A stretch of DNA of 64,000 nucleotides from an uncultured bacterium (GTDB lineage Bacteria; Verrucomicrobiota; Kiritimatiellia; RFP12; UBA1067), in contig CADCCW010000008.1 of the NCBI GenBank assembly GCA_902800055.1, forward strand, positions 1 to 64,000, in the 5' to 3' direction. The position numbers and the translations under genes are program-made. Below the pieces are notes generated by a model that saw only the letters and a program-made list of their open reading frames with translations, did no database searches and was not told the DNA's origin. The first letter of the stretch is position 1. Each line of letters begins with the position of its first letter. Below, piece by piece: positions 39,696-48,622 of the stretch.

Positions 39696-39701
39696 ATTTT
39701 A
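39696..39701 (-). promoter_or_regulatory. -10 box of metY
   Basis: TAAAAT on the minus strand, in the context TATGGTAAAATACG, with 6 nt to the ATG. Position of the TATAAT family of leaderless promoters in this window. Confidence 0.6.
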
Positions 39702-39732
39702 CCATAAATTCCCGCGCCTGTGCGCAAGGATT

Positions 39733-40497
39733 TCAACTTTGCGGCAGGCGAAAGAAGGAAAGGTACTCGACGTTGCCCATCTCGCGGCCGCGGATCGGCG
39801 ACTCGGCGAGGCCGGCGAGCGACAGCCCCAGCTCCTCCTCGGCGAAGCGCACGATGCCGTCGCGCGCCGCGAGGCGCAGCGCCTCGTCCCGCACCAGCCC
39901 ACCCGGCGCCTGCCCTTTACCCACCTCGAACTGGGGCTTGATGAGCGCGACGATGGCGCCGCCAGGCGCAAGCACCGAGACGATCGGCGGCAGGATGAGC
40001 CTGAGCGAAATGAACGAGACGTCGGTCACCGCCAGCTCCGGCGTCTCGGGCAGGTCCTCGCGCGTCATGTAGCGCGCATTGAAGTTCTCCTTCACCCACA
40101 CGCGCGGGTCGCTGCGAAGCGAGTAGGCGAGCTGGTTGGTGCCCACGTCGACCGCCATCACCATCTTCGCCCCGTGCTGCAAGAGGCAGTCGGTGAAGCC
40201 TCCGGTCGAGGAGCCGACGTCGAGGCAGATCTTGCCAGCGGCGTCCAGCCCCGTTCCCCATTCCCCGTTCCCCGTTCCCCATAACTCAAACGCTCCCTCC
40301 AGCTTCTCGCCGCCGCGCGAGACGAAGCGCGGGGGCGCCTCGACCTCGATTGCCGCCGCGTCGTCCACTTGCCGCGACGCCTTGGTCTCCACCTGCCCGT
40401 TGACGCGCACCTGTCCCGCCATGACAAGCGCCTGCGCCAGCGTGCGGGAACCGGCAAGCCCCCGCTCCGCTAGCGCAACGTCGAGCCGACGCCTCAC
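39733..40497 (-). CDS. TlyA-family rRNA 2'-O-methyltransferase/hemolysin-like
   Basis: 254 residues. S4 RNA-binding domain (about 2-62; RLDVALAERGLAGSRTLAQAL, given in part), FVSRGGEKLEGAF linker, then an FtsJ-like methyltransferase with SAM motif CLDVGSSTGGFTDCLLQ and DVSFISLRLILP. TlyA enzymes 2'-O-methylate 16S and 23S rRNA; the hemolysin name is historical. Residues 73-83 (GTGNGEWGTG region) are an insertion encoded by four heptamers of (G/A)TTCCCC (plus strand) between the two domains. The start overlaps the PEGA stop in ATGA. Confidence 0.9.
   Translation of the reverse strand: MRRRLDVALAERGLAGSRTLAQALVMAGQVRVNGQVETKASRQVDDAAAIEVEAPPRFVSRGGEKLEGAFELWGTGNGEWGTGLDAAGKICLDVGSSTGGFTDCLLQHGAKMVMAVDVGTNQLAYSLRSDPRVWVKENFNARYMTREDLPETPELAVTDVSFISLRLILPPIVSVLAPGGAIVALIKPQFEVGKGQAPGGLVRDEALRLAARDGIVRFAEEELGLSLAGLAESPIRGREMGNVEYLSFFRLPQS
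40253..40280. repeat. Four heptamer repeats inside the tlyA-like gene
   Basis: GTTCCCC, ATTCCCC, GTTCCCC, GTTCCCC, 28 bp without gaps. Gain or loss of a single unit would shift the reading frame. Confidence 0.8.
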
Positions 40498-41816
40498 TTC
40501 GCCCTTTCGCCGAGCGGCGTGTACTTTCTGATCTCGTTCCTGGGGATGGTGCGGGTTATTCCGAGCGAGACCTCGACCTTGACGCAGTCCTCGTGGTTCT
40601 CCACCAGCACGCCGCGCACGGTGCCATGCACCGTCTCGAGCTCAATGTCGGGCACGAATATCCGCTTGAGCCTCACGTTCGCCTGAGAGGTCTTGGTGCT
40701 GCGGATCTTCGGTTTCCGGGAGGCCTCCTCGTAGCCGTCCTTGCGCACGATGAGCACGTGCTCGCCCTCGAGGATGTTCTCGATGGCGAAGACGTCGCTC
40801 CTCGTCGCGCCCTCGGGCCCCTTGGTGACGCCGCGCACATGCCCGTCGAAGACCACCGTCGCCCCCGGCGGATCGGTGCGCACCTCGAGCCGCCCCATCA
40901 CGTTGGAGAGCCGGAACTCCTCGCGCGTCGCCTCGCCGGGACGGATTGCCACCGTCTTATCGATCGTGCCGTAGCCGGCGAGCTCGGCGCGGACGCGGTA
41001 CTCGCCAGGCTTGAGCCCGGTAATCGCGAGCGGACCCTGTCCCCGCGCCTCCTCGTCCAGGTAGAACCGAGCGCCCTCCGGCACCGAGGCTAAGTGCAGC
41101 GAACCGGGCAGCGGACTGAGCACTATCGACAGCGTCTGGCGGTCGCCGGGGCGCATCGCGAGCTCACGCACCTCCTCGGCGAAGCCTTCGAGCCTGAACT
41201 TCACCGCCGCCCTGCCCTTCGGGACGTCCTTCACCTCAAGCGGCGTCACGCCGCGGACGATGCCGTTCACCGTCACCTCTGCGCCCGCCGGGTCGGAGAT
41301 GATGCTGATCGCGCCCGAGTCGAGCACCATCGTCTCGTCCCGCACCAGCGGCTCGCGGCCGTTGAACTTGACGACCAGATCCTGCGGCAGGTAGCCCGCC
41401 TTGGTCAGCCTGACCTTGTAAGTCTCCTTGGCGTCGAGGTCGGTGAAGAGCCGCGGCGTCGTGCCGGCGGCCACGCCGTCGATGGCGATGGCGCAGCCCG
41501 GCGGGTCGGTGCGCAGTAGGAGCAGCCCCTTCTCGGGGACGAGCGTCTCGCTCTTCTCCAGCACCGGGCCCTCGTCCATGGTGAAGAACCGGTCGCGGTC
41601 CTCGTAGCCGGCGAGCCGGTAGCGCAGGTGGTGGCGGCCTGGGCCCAGGTCGTAGATCACCAGCGGCGTGACGCCGCGGTCCATGCCGTCCACCGACACC
41701 GTCGCCCCCGACGGCTGGCTCGACACCGTCACCCGCGGACGCACCGCGGGCTGCTCGTCCGCCGCAAAGGCCGCGGCGGACGCGAGCGCGAGAACCGCAA
41801 AAATGGCCGACCTCAT
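40494..41816 (-). CDS. Exported protein with five PEGA domains
   Basis: 440 residues. Signal peptide MRSAIFAVLALASAAAFA. Five tandem PEGA repeats of about 70 residues, each with a variant of S-x-P-x-G-A-x-V-x-V-D-G-x-x-x-G-x-T-P: SSQPSGATVSVDGMDRGVTP, TDPPGCAIAIDGVAAGTTP, SDPAGAEVTVNGIVRGVTP, SVPEGARFYLDEEARGQGP and TDPPGATVVFDGHVRGVT. A C-terminal SH3-like segment (VHGTVRGVLVENHEDCVKVE) follows. PEGA domains are found on envelope and surface proteins and probably bind protein or glycan. It overlaps the FHA gene start to stop (ATGA) and precedes tlyA. Confidence 0.9.
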   Translation of the reverse strand: MRSAIFAVLALASAAAFAADEQPAVRPRVTVSSQPSGATVSVDGMDRGVTPLVIYDLGPGRHHLRYRLAGYEDRDRFFTMDEGPVLEKSETLVPEKGLLLLRTDPPGCAIAIDGVAAGTTPRLFTDLDAKETYKVRLTKAGYLPQDLVVKFNGREPLVRDETMVLDSGAISIISDPAGAEVTVNGIVRGVTPLEVKDVPKGRAAVKFRLEGFAEEVRELAMRPGDRQTLSIVLSPLPGSLHLASVPEGARFYLDEEARGQGPLAITGLKPGEYRVRAELAGYGTIDKTVAIRPGEATREEFRLSNVMGRLEVRTDPPGATVVFDGHVRGVTKGPEGATRSDVFAIENILEGEHVLIVRKDGYEEASRKPKIRSTKTSQANVRLKRIFVPDIELETVHGTVRGVLVENHEDCVKVEVSLGITRTIPRNEIRKYTPLGERAK

Positions 41817-43120
41817 CTCTCGCCTCCCTTCTTCAGATGGCTCTCCGCCGAGAGGAGCTTAGTCTTGGCGTCGCGGTGGCGGTCGTCGCGGCGGTCAGGC
41901 ACCATCTCCATCAGCACCATCAGCGCGCTCTTCGCCTCCTCCCACTGCTTGAGGTTGAGTGCGCGGTCGGCGAGGAACCGCTGGTCGCGGCAGCGCTTGT
42001 CGAGCTCCTCCTTCGAGCGCTCCAGCCCCTCGCGCGCCGTCGCCGCGAGCGGCGGCTTCGGGTCGATGGTCTCGAGGTAGAACAGCGCCTCGCGGTACGC
42101 CTCGATCGACGCGGCGAGGTTGCCGTGCTCGACGTCGCGGTCGGCCCACTTCGCCTCGCCGAGCTCCGCCGCCTTCTCGGCCAGCTCCACCAGCTTGCCG
42201 CGGGAGTACTGGATCGCCCACACCCCGAGCTCGCTCTTGGAGAACGCCTCCAGCCGCTCGCGGATCACCCTGAACGCCTCCGGCTCCTGGGTGTTGACCA
42301 CCTTCACCGTGCGCACCCGGTTGGAGTATACCACCCGGAGCGACCAGCTCTCGAGCGCAGGCGGGTCGGGCTCGACGCCGATGTACTCGCGGTCGAGGTC
42401 CTTCAGGTTCTTCCAGGCGAGGATCTCGTTGATCTCCTCCAGCGCCTCGGGACCGAGCGGCTGGCTCTTGGCGTGGTGGCGGTTCTCGTCCGGCACGTCG
42501 TCCACCTTCACCGTCAGCGTGGAGTCCGCCGCCAGCGTCATCGCGTAGCGGAAGATGCGCGAATCGTTCGCCTCCACCTTTTCGTAGAAAGCCTCCTTGA
42601 CGACCGGCGCCGCCTCCTCGACCGGCGCCGCCGGCGGCGCGGATACGGTCCGCTTCCCGGTCAGCGCCAGGTAGATGCCGATCGCACACGACGCCACCGC
42701 GCTTCCCCAAAGCGCGTTGAGGAACGCAGGACGCCGACGGCGCGGCGGCGCGGATGGCGCCGCGGCCTGTTCCGCCGGCACCGCCGGCCCGAGCCCCAGG
42801 TCCAGCCGCGACCCCGCTCCGCCGGCGACGCGCAGCGTGGTGCCGCCCGCCTCCACCGTGTCGCCCGGCGAAAGCGGAACCGGCTCTGCGCCGATCGGCT
42901 CGCCGTTGACGATCGTGCCGTTCGCGCTCGCGAGGTCGGTCACGCGCAGCCCGGTCGGACCTGCCGCCTCGAAGAGGCAGTGGTTGCGCGACAGCTCCCC
43001 GTCGGGAACGTGGATGTCGCAGGTGGACGAGCGGCCGAGCCTGAGCCCGCCAGGGCCCACCTCGAACCTACGGCCCGCGAGCGGGCCCTTCACCGCCTCA
43101 AGTGACGGATTCTCCGCCAT
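41813..43120 (-). CDS. FHA-domain membrane protein
   Basis: 435 residues. An N-terminal forkhead-associated domain (1-95; LRLGRSSTCDIHVPDGELSRNHC, given in part; SANGTIVNGE) for binding phosphothreonine, a Pro/Ala linker with a basic patch PPRRRRPAF, one membrane segment (about 135-155), then a periplasmic helical region that ends in coiled-coil-like, charged repeats (EERLEAF...SAESHLKKGGER region). FHA proteins scaffold phosphosignalling or secretion complexes. It overlaps the TadC-like gene by one base (TGATG) and the PEGA gene by ATGA, so the trio is coupled. Confidence 0.88.
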   Translation of the reverse strand: MAENPSLEAVKGPLAGRRFEVGPGGLRLGRSSTCDIHVPDGELSRNHCLFEAAGPTGLRVTDLASANGTIVNGEPIGAEPVPLSPGDTVEAGGTTLRVAGGAGSRLDLGLGPAVPAEQAAAPSAPPRRRRPAFLNALWGSAVASCAIGIYLALTGKRTVSAPPAAPVEEAAPVVKEAFYEKVEANDSRIFRYAMTLAADSTLTVKVDDVPDENRHHAKSQPLGPEALEEINEILAWKNLKDLDREYIGVEPDPPALESWSLRVVYSNRVRTVKVVNTQEPEAFRVIRERLEAFSKSELGVWAIQYSRGKLVELAEKAAELGEAKWADRDVEHGNLAASIEAYREALFYLETIDPKPPLAATAREGLERSKEELDKRCRDQRFLADRALNLKQWEEAKSALMVLMEMVPDRRDDRHRDAKTKLLSAESHLKKGGER

Positions 43121-43920
43121 CAGAACACTCCTTTCATCGCCTGGGTAAGCACCGGCCCGAGCAGGATGATGAACACCGCCGGGAAAATGCAAAGCATCAA
43201 CGGGCCGAGCATCTTGACCGGCGCCTCCGCCGCCAGCTTCTCCGCCCGGTCGAAACGGCGGGCGCGGAGCTGGTCGGACTGTATCCTCAGCATCGCGCCG
43301 ATGGAGACGCCGAGCTCGTCCGCCTGCACCAGCGCATGCGCGACCGACCGCAGGTCCGGCTGGCCGACGCGCTTCGCCATGTCCTTCAGCGCCTCGCGGC
43401 GCGAGCGCCCGACCTGGATCTCCTTCGTCATCCGCAGAAGCTCCTCGTTGAGCGGGTCGAGCCGCCGGAGCCGGCAGTTGCGCTGCAGCGCGCTGATGAA
43501 GTCCATGCCCGCCTCCACCGAAAGCGTCAGGAGGTCGAGGACGAACGGCAGCGCCTTCTGGATCGCGAGGTGCCGCCGCTTCACCGCCCCGCGCAGCCAA
43601 ATGTCCGGCAGCACCCACAGCAGCATCAGCTTGAGCGCCGCGAACTCCTCGCCCGAGATCAGCCCCTCGAAGCCGCCCTGCACCAGCTTCGCGTCCGCGC
43701 TCTCCACCGTGCGCCGGAACGCCGGGCTCCGGACGAGCGGGAAGAAGTTCGGCGCGAACGGCAGCAGCGCCTTGAAGACGACCGGGATCTGCCGCGCCTG
43801 GCGGCGCCCGTCCGCAAGCGTGACGTAGGTCACCTCCCCGGCGACCGTCGCCAGGTACCACGCCACGCCGGCCGCCGCCGCCGCCCAGATCGCCATCGCC
43901 GATATCGAAAGAGTGCTCAT
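43120..43920 (-). CDS. TadC-like type II secretion/Flp-pilus platform protein
   Basis: 266 residues, T2SF domain. Two N-terminal membrane segments, the cytosolic helical bundle LPFVLDLLTLSVEAGMDFISAL (in part) and the TadC hallmark LVQADELGVSIGAMLRIQSDQLRARRFDRAE (in part), and a C-terminal membrane segment LGPLMLCIFPAVFIILLGP. TadC pairs with TadB in the inner-membrane platform of Flp pili; no tadA or tadB is in the window. ATG at 43920 is 9 nt after TATAAT (leaderless); the longer in-frame start at 43965 lies upstream of the promoter. Confidence 0.83.
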   Translation of the reverse strand: MSTLSISAMAIWAAAAAGVAWYLATVAGEVTYVTLADGRRQARQIPVVFKALLPFAPNFFPLVRSPAFRRTVESADAKLVQGGFEGLISGEEFAALKLMLLWVLPDIWLRGAVKRRHLAIQKALPFVLDLLTLSVEAGMDFISALQRNCRLRRLDPLNEELLRMTKEIQVGRSRREALKDMAKRVGQPDLRSVAHALVQADELGVSIGAMLRIQSDQLRARRFDRAEKLAAEAPVKMLGPLMLCIFPAVFIILLGPVLTQAMKGVF

Positions 43921-43929
43921 TGGTTGCGA

Positions 43930-43935
43930 ATTATA
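43930..43935 (-). promoter_or_regulatory. -10 box of the tadC-FHA-PEGA-tlyA unit
   Basis: TATAAT on the minus strand, in the context TTTGGTATAATTC, with 9 nt to the ATG at 43920. Confidence 0.7.
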
Positions 43936-44003
43936 CCAAATTCCCTTCTCGCTGCACAATGGCATAGCGAAAGTTATACTTGCCTAACACGGCCTGAATA
44001 TGG

Positions 44004-44009
44004 GATAAT
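44004..44009 (+). promoter_or_regulatory. -10 box of the hydCBA operon
   Basis: GATAAT in the context TGGGATAATACAC, about 50 nt before the hydC ATG; the leader has GAAGGATA as Shine-Dalgarno. Confidence 0.5.
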
Positions 44010-44058
44010 ACACGACAAACCAGTTTTAGGCAACGGTACAACCAACGAAGGATAAAAA

Positions 44059-44538
44059 ATGAGCGAACAGACGGAAAAGATGACGCCGGAGCTGAAGGCG
44101 TTCATTGAAGAATGGAAAGGAAAGCCGGGGAACCTGATCATGGTCCTGCACAAGGTCCAGCAGACCTACGGCTACATCCCGCGCGAGATCGCGATCGAGA
44201 TATCGTCCCTCCTGGACGTGCCGCTCGCGAAGATCTACGGGGTGGTCACGTTCTACAACTTCTTCAAGTTGCAGAAGGCCGGCAAGTACATCATCCAGGT
44301 CTGCCTCGGCACCGCGTGCTACCTCAGGGGCGGCGACGACCTGATGAAGGAGTTCGAGCGCCAGCTCGGCGTCGGCGTGAACGCCACCACCCCCGACGGC
44401 CTCTTCTCGGTGGAGGCGGTCCGCTGCCTCGGCTGCTGCGGCCTGGCGCCGGTGGTGGTCGTCAACGGCGAGGTCCACGGCAAGCTGGCGACGAAGGACG
44501 TCGCCGGCATCATCGAAAAGTACCGCAAGCTCGGATAA
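44059..44538 (+). CDS. hydC: NAD-linked [FeFe] hydrogenase subunit HydC (NuoE-like)
   Basis: 159 residues. An N-terminal helical bundle (LIMVLHKVQQTYGYIPREIA) and a thioredoxin-like domain with the [2Fe-2S] ligands C82-x4-C87 and C123-x3-C127 (CLGTACYLRGG and RCLGCC). It is the NuoE-type small subunit of the trimeric HydABC enzyme, which in bifurcating form couples NADH and reduced ferredoxin oxidation to H2 formation. First gene of the operon. Confidence 0.95.
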   Translation: MSEQTEKMTPELKAFIEEWKGKPGNLIMVLHKVQQTYGYIPREIAIEISSLLDVPLAKIYGVVTFYNFFKLQKAGKYIIQVCLGTACYLRGGDDLMKEFERQLGVGVNATTPDGLFSVEAVRCLGCCGLAPVVVVNGEVHGKLATKDVAGIIEKYRKLG

Positions 44539-44552
44539 CAGGAGGAAGCAAA

Positions 44553-44948
44553 ATGGCTAAGCTCACTTTGGACGACCTGCGCCGGATGCGCGGGGAGAAG
44601 CAGAAGGCGATGGAGATGCGCGACAGCTCCAACAAGGACGTGCAGGTCATCGTCGGCATGGGCACCTGCGGCATCGCCGCGGGCGCGAAGGACACCTATG
44701 CCGCGCTTATCGACACGCTCTCGGCGAAGGGAATGACCAACGTGCTCGTGCGCCAGACCGGCTGCATGGGCCTCTGCCACTCGGAGCCGACGGTCGAGGT
44801 CGTCGTCCCGGGCATGCCGACCGTGATCTACGGCCACGTGGACGCGGCGACGGCGAAGGACATCGTCGAGAAGCACATCGTCGGCCACGGGCTCATCGAG
44901 GGCAAGATCCTCGACAAGCCGTCGATCGACATCGTGAAGAACGCTTAA
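44553..44948 (+). CDS. Small (2Fe-2S) ferredoxin-domain protein of the hyd operon
   Basis: 131 residues, thioredoxin-like ferredoxin fold. IVGMGTCGIAAGAKDT holds one cysteine where NuoE-type proteins have two, and TGCMGLCHSEP has the usual pair; so only three ligand cysteines are obvious. This variant motif recurs in the small protein that often lies between hydC and hydB, so it is a feature of the subfamily rather than a defect here. AGGAGG precedes the ATG at 44553, 14 nt after hydC. Confidence 0.88.
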   Translation: MAKLTLDDLRRMRGEKQKAMEMRDSSNKDVQVIVGMGTCGIAAGAKDTYAALIDTLSAKGMTNVLVRQTGCMGLCHSEPTVEVVVPGMPTVIYGHVDAATAKDIVEKHIVGHGLIEGKILDKPSIDIVKNA

Positions 44949-44960
44949 GGAGTGACGGCA

Positions 44961-46748
44961 ATGGCATATCAATCATACGTCCTGGTCTGCGGCGGCACCG
45001 CGTGCTGCTCCAGCGGCGGCGACAAGGTTGTCGCGGAGTTCAAGCGCATCCTCGCGGAGCAGAAGCTCGACGAGACGGTCCAGGTGGTCACCACCGGCTG
45101 CCTCGGCTTCTGCGAGCAGGGCCCGATCGTCAAGATCCTGCCGCAGGGAACATTCTACGTGCAGGTCAAGCCCGAGGACGTCAAGGAAATCGTCGCGGAG
45201 CACCTCGTCAAGGGCCGCGTCGTCCAGCGCCTCTGCTACGACCCCGAGCAGGCCAAGAAGCTCGTCGCCGAGGCGAACATCCCCTTCTACCAGAAGCAGT
45301 ACCGCATCGTGCTCCGCAACTGCGGCGTGATCGACCCCGAGAAGATCGAGGACTACATCGCGCGCGACGGCTACAAGGCGATCGAGAAGGTGCTCTTCGA
45401 GATGACGCCCGAGCAGGTGGTGGAGGAGATCCTCAAGTCCGGCCTGCGCGGCCGCGGCGGCGCCGGCTTCCCGACCGGCATGAAGTGGAAGTTCGCGATG
45501 CAGCAGCCCAAGGGCCAGAAGTACATGGTCTGCAACGCCGACGAGGGCGACCCCGGCGCGTACATGGACCGCTCCACCCTTGAGGGCGACCCCCACTCCG
45601 TCCTCGAGGCGATGACGATCGCCGGCTACGCGATCGGCGCCTCCAAGGGTTTCATCTACATCCGCGCCGAGTACCCGCTCGCGATCCGCCGCCTCGAGGT
45701 GGCGATCGAGCAGGCCCACGACCTCGGCCTCCTCGGCAAGGACATCCTCGGCTCGGGCTTCGACTTCGACATCGAGCTCCGCTTCGGCGCCGGCGCGTTC
45801 GTCTGCGGCGAGGAGACGGCGCTCCTCCAGTCCATCGAGGGCAACCGCGGCATGCCGCGTCCCCGTCCGCCGTTCCCGGCGGTCAAGGGTCTCTGGGGCC
45901 GGCCGACGGTCATCAACAACGTCGAGACGCTCGCGAACATCCCCGTCATCATCAACAAGGGCGCGGACTGGTTCTCGAAGATCGGCACCGCGACCACCAA
46001 GGGCACCAAGGTCTTCGCGCTCACCGGCAAGGTGAACAACTCGGGCCTCATCGAGGTCCCGATGGGGACGACCCTCCGCGAGATCATCTTCGACATCGGC
46101 GGCGGCATCCGCGGCGGCCACCAGTTCAAGGCGGCGCAGACTGGCGGACCTTCCGGCGGCATCATCCCGCCGCAGTTCCTCGACACGCCGATCGACTACG
46201 AGTCGCTCGCCAAGATCGGCTCGATCATGGGCTCTGGCGGCCTCATCGTGATGGACGAGACGGACTGCGTCGTCGACATCGCGAAGTTCTACCTCGACTT
46301 CACGGTCGACGAGAGCTGCGGCAAGTGCGCGCCCTGCCGCATCGGCGGGCGCAAGCTCCTCAACTACCTCAAGAAGATCACCGCCGGCCGCGGCACCGAG
46401 CAGGACATCGCCGACATGCAGGCGATCTGCGACGCGATGAACAAGGCCTCGCTCTGCGGCCTCGGCCAGACCGCCTCCAACCCGGTCAGGTCGACCCTGA
46501 GGTACTTCATGGACGAGTACATGGAGCACATCCGCGACAAGAAGTGCCGCGCCGGCAAGTGCTCGAGGCTCATCCAGTACAAGATCGACGCGGCGAAGTG
46601 CAGGGGCTGCACGATGTGCGCGAAGAAGTGCCCAGCGGGGGCGATCTCCGGCGAGCTCAAGCAGCCGCACGTCATCGACCAGTCCAAGTGCGTCAAGTGC
46701 GGCGCCTGCGAGGCGACATGCAAGTTCGGCGCGATCAGCCACGGCTAA
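44961..46748 (+). CDS. hydB: NAD-linked [FeFe] hydrogenase subunit HydB (NuoF-like)
   Basis: 595 residues from ATG 44961 (AAGGAG 8 nt upstream). N-terminal thioredoxin-like ferredoxin domain (CGGTACCSSGG; TGCLGFCEQGP), then the FMN/NADH core with RGRGGAGFPTGMKW, CNADEGDPGAYMDR and EETALLQSIEGNRG, an SLBB domain, the [4Fe-4S] motif ESCGKCAPCRIGG, and a C-terminal pair of ferredoxin motifs CRGCTMCAKKCP and CVKCGACEATCK. It binds NAD(H) via FMN and splits electrons toward HydA and ferredoxin in the bifurcating enzyme. Confidence 0.95.
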   Translation: MAYQSYVLVCGGTACCSSGGDKVVAEFKRILAEQKLDETVQVVTTGCLGFCEQGPIVKILPQGTFYVQVKPEDVKEIVAEHLVKGRVVQRLCYDPEQAKKLVAEANIPFYQKQYRIVLRNCGVIDPEKIEDYIARDGYKAIEKVLFEMTPEQVVEEILKSGLRGRGGAGFPTGMKWKFAMQQPKGQKYMVCNADEGDPGAYMDRSTLEGDPHSVLEAMTIAGYAIGASKGFIYIRAEYPLAIRRLEVAIEQAHDLGLLGKDILGSGFDFDIELRFGAGAFVCGEETALLQSIEGNRGMPRPRPPFPAVKGLWGRPTVINNVETLANIPVIINKGADWFSKIGTATTKGTKVFALTGKVNNSGLIEVPMGTTLREIIFDIGGGIRGGHQFKAAQTGGPSGGIIPPQFLDTPIDYESLAKIGSIMGSGGLIVMDETDCVVDIAKFYLDFTVDESCGKCAPCRIGGRKLLNYLKKITAGRGTEQDIADMQAICDAMNKASLCGLGQTASNPVRSTLRYFMDEYMEHIRDKKCRAGKCSRLIQYKIDAAKCRGCTMCAKKCPAGAISGELKQPHVIDQSKCVKCGACEATCKFGAISHG

Positions 46749-46767
46749 AACGGAAAGGTCAGGAAAA

Positions 46768-48551
46768 ATGGAAACTGAAATGATTTCTCTCGAGGTCAAC
46801 GGCGTCGCGGTGAGCGTCCCGAAAGGCTCTAACCTCCTCGCCGCGGCCAGGGCCGCGAATGTCAAGATCCCGACCCTCTGCTACCACCCCGACCTCAAAC
46901 CCGGCGCCAGCTGCGGCATCTGCGTCGTCAGGCAGCTCGTCCCCAGCCGCAACCCGGCCGACAACGGCAAGTTCGTGCCCAGCCCCAAGCTGCTCCGCGC
47001 CTGCTGCACCGAGGCGACGCCGGGGATGAAGATCATCACCCACGACCCGGACATCGTGCAGGTCCGCAAGACGGTGCTCGAGCTCATCCTCGCCAACCAC
47101 CCGAACGACTGCCTGCAGTGCCCGCGCTCCGGCAGCTGCGAGCTCCAGGCGATCGCCGCCGACTTCGGCATTCGCGAGAACCCCTTCCCGAAGGAAGTGG
47201 TCCACCACGACGTCGACAAGTCGACCCCGTCGATCGTGCTCAACCCCGACAAGTGCATCAAGTGCGGTCGCTGCGCCGAAGTCTGCCAGGAGATGCAGAA
47301 CGTCTGGGCGCTCGAGTTCATCGGCCGCGGCGAGAAGACGGTGATGGCCCCGGCCGCCGGCGTCAAGCTCGCCGACTCGCCGTGCATCAAGTGCGGCCAG
47401 TGCTCCGCGCACTGCCCCGTCGGCGCGATCTACGAGAACGACGAGACCGCCAAGGTCTGGGCCGCGCTGCAGGATCCCGAAAAGGTCTGCCTGGTGCAGA
47501 TAGCCCCGGCCGTCCGCGTCGCCGTCGGCGAGGCCTTCGGCATGAAGCCCGGCTCGCTCACCACCGGCAAGATCTACGCCGCGCTCCGCCGCCTCGGCTT
47601 CGACAAGGTGTTCGACACCAACTTCTCGGCCGACGTCACGATCATGGAGGAGGGCACCGAGTTCATCAAGCGCTTCACCGAGGGCGGCGAGCTGCCGCTC
47701 CTCACCAGCTGCTGCCCGGCCTGGACCGACTGGATGGAGAAGTACGCGCCCGACTTCACCGGGAACTTCTCGACCGCGAAGTCGCCCCAGCAGATGCTCT
47801 CGGCGCTCGCCAAGAGCTACTGGCCGGAGAAGAACGGCGTCGACCCCAAGAAGGTGCACGTCACCTCGATCATGCCCTGCACGGCGAAGAAGTACGAGAT
47901 CAGCCGCGACGAGTACATGAGCGCCTCGGGCCAGCAGGACACCGACGTCGTCCTCACGACCCGCGAGCTCGCGCGCATGATCAAGGCCGCCGGCATCGAC
48001 TTCGAGTCGCTCCCGGAGGAGCCGGCCGACAAGCTGCTCGGCACCTACACCGGCGCAGGCACGATCTTCGGCGTCACCGGCGGCGTCATGGAGGCCGCGC
48101 TCCGCACGGCCTACTGCCTGATCACCGGCGACGCCCAGCCGCCCAGCATCGACTTCCAGGCGGTGCGCGGCATGGACGGCGTCAAGACCGCGACGATCGA
48201 CATCAAGGGCACGAAGGTGAACATCGCCGTCGCGCACCAGATGTCCGCGAGGACCGCAAGAACGGCGTCAAGCCGCGCTTCGACTTCATCGAGGTCATGG
48301 CATGCCGCGGCGGCTGCATCGGCGGCGGCGGCCAGCCGTGCCTGGCGACGGACGCGGTCCGCGCCCAGCGCACCGCCGGCCTCTACACCGACGACGAGAA
48401 GTCAACGCTCCGCATGTCGCACCTCAACCCCGAGGTCCAGTCCCTCTACAAGGACTACCTCGACGGCAAGACCGGCGCGCAGGGCGGCAAGAAGGCACAT
48501 CACCTCCTCCACACCGCATACAAGCAGGAAGAGGTCTACAACTTCTCGTAA
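46768..48551 (+). pseudogene. hydA: NAD-linked [FeFe] hydrogenase catalytic subunit HydA, frameshifted
   Basis: The frame opens at ATG 46768 and reads a plant-type [2Fe-2S] domain (CYHPDLKPGASCGIC), a His-Cys [4Fe-4S] site, two ferredoxin motifs (CIKCGRCAEVCQ, CIKCGQCSAHCP), L1 TSCCPAW (about 313-319) and L2 IMPCTAKKYE (about 368). At codon 492 (48241) it leaves the true frame; the rest (EDRKNGVKPRFDFIEVMACR, GGCIGGGGQPC) continues in the -1 frame to the stop at 48551. The last H-cluster cysteines are therefore out of frame. Together the two parts give a full-length HydA of about 594 residues. Sequence error, a genuine disabling mutation or programmed frameshifting are all possible; no slippery heptamer is visible. 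Confidence 0.85.
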
Positions 48552-48570
48552 GACAGACCAAAGAAAGCGC

Positions 48571-48606
48571 AAAGGCAGTTGCGGCCAGATGGCCGCAACT
48601 GCCTTT
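48571..48606. terminator. Strong bidirectional terminator after hydA
   Basis: AAAGGCAGTTGCGGCC (48571-48586) and GGCCGCAACTGCCTTT (48591-48606) form a perfect 16-bp stem with loop AGAT, followed by GATTTTT on the plus strand and preceded by A-rich sequence for the opposite strand. It separates hydA from the convergent exopolysaccharide block. Confidence 0.92.
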
Positions 48607-48622
48607 GATTTTTGCCTGCTTG

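Noticed and set aside
43921-43965. 15-residue N-terminal extension of the TadC-like protein
   Set aside because: The longer frame crosses the TATAAT box, so the start at 43920 is preferred.
44973-46865. 630-codon ORF on the minus strand opposite hydB
   Set aside because: Antisense of hydB; biased to Ala, Leu, Arg, Asp with no domain. Shadow of GC-rich codons.
48235-48265. Programmed -1 frameshifting in hydA
   Set aside because: No slippery X-XXY-YYZ heptamer or downstream stem is visible at the switch point. Deletion or sequence error is more likely, so I list the gene as frameshifted.
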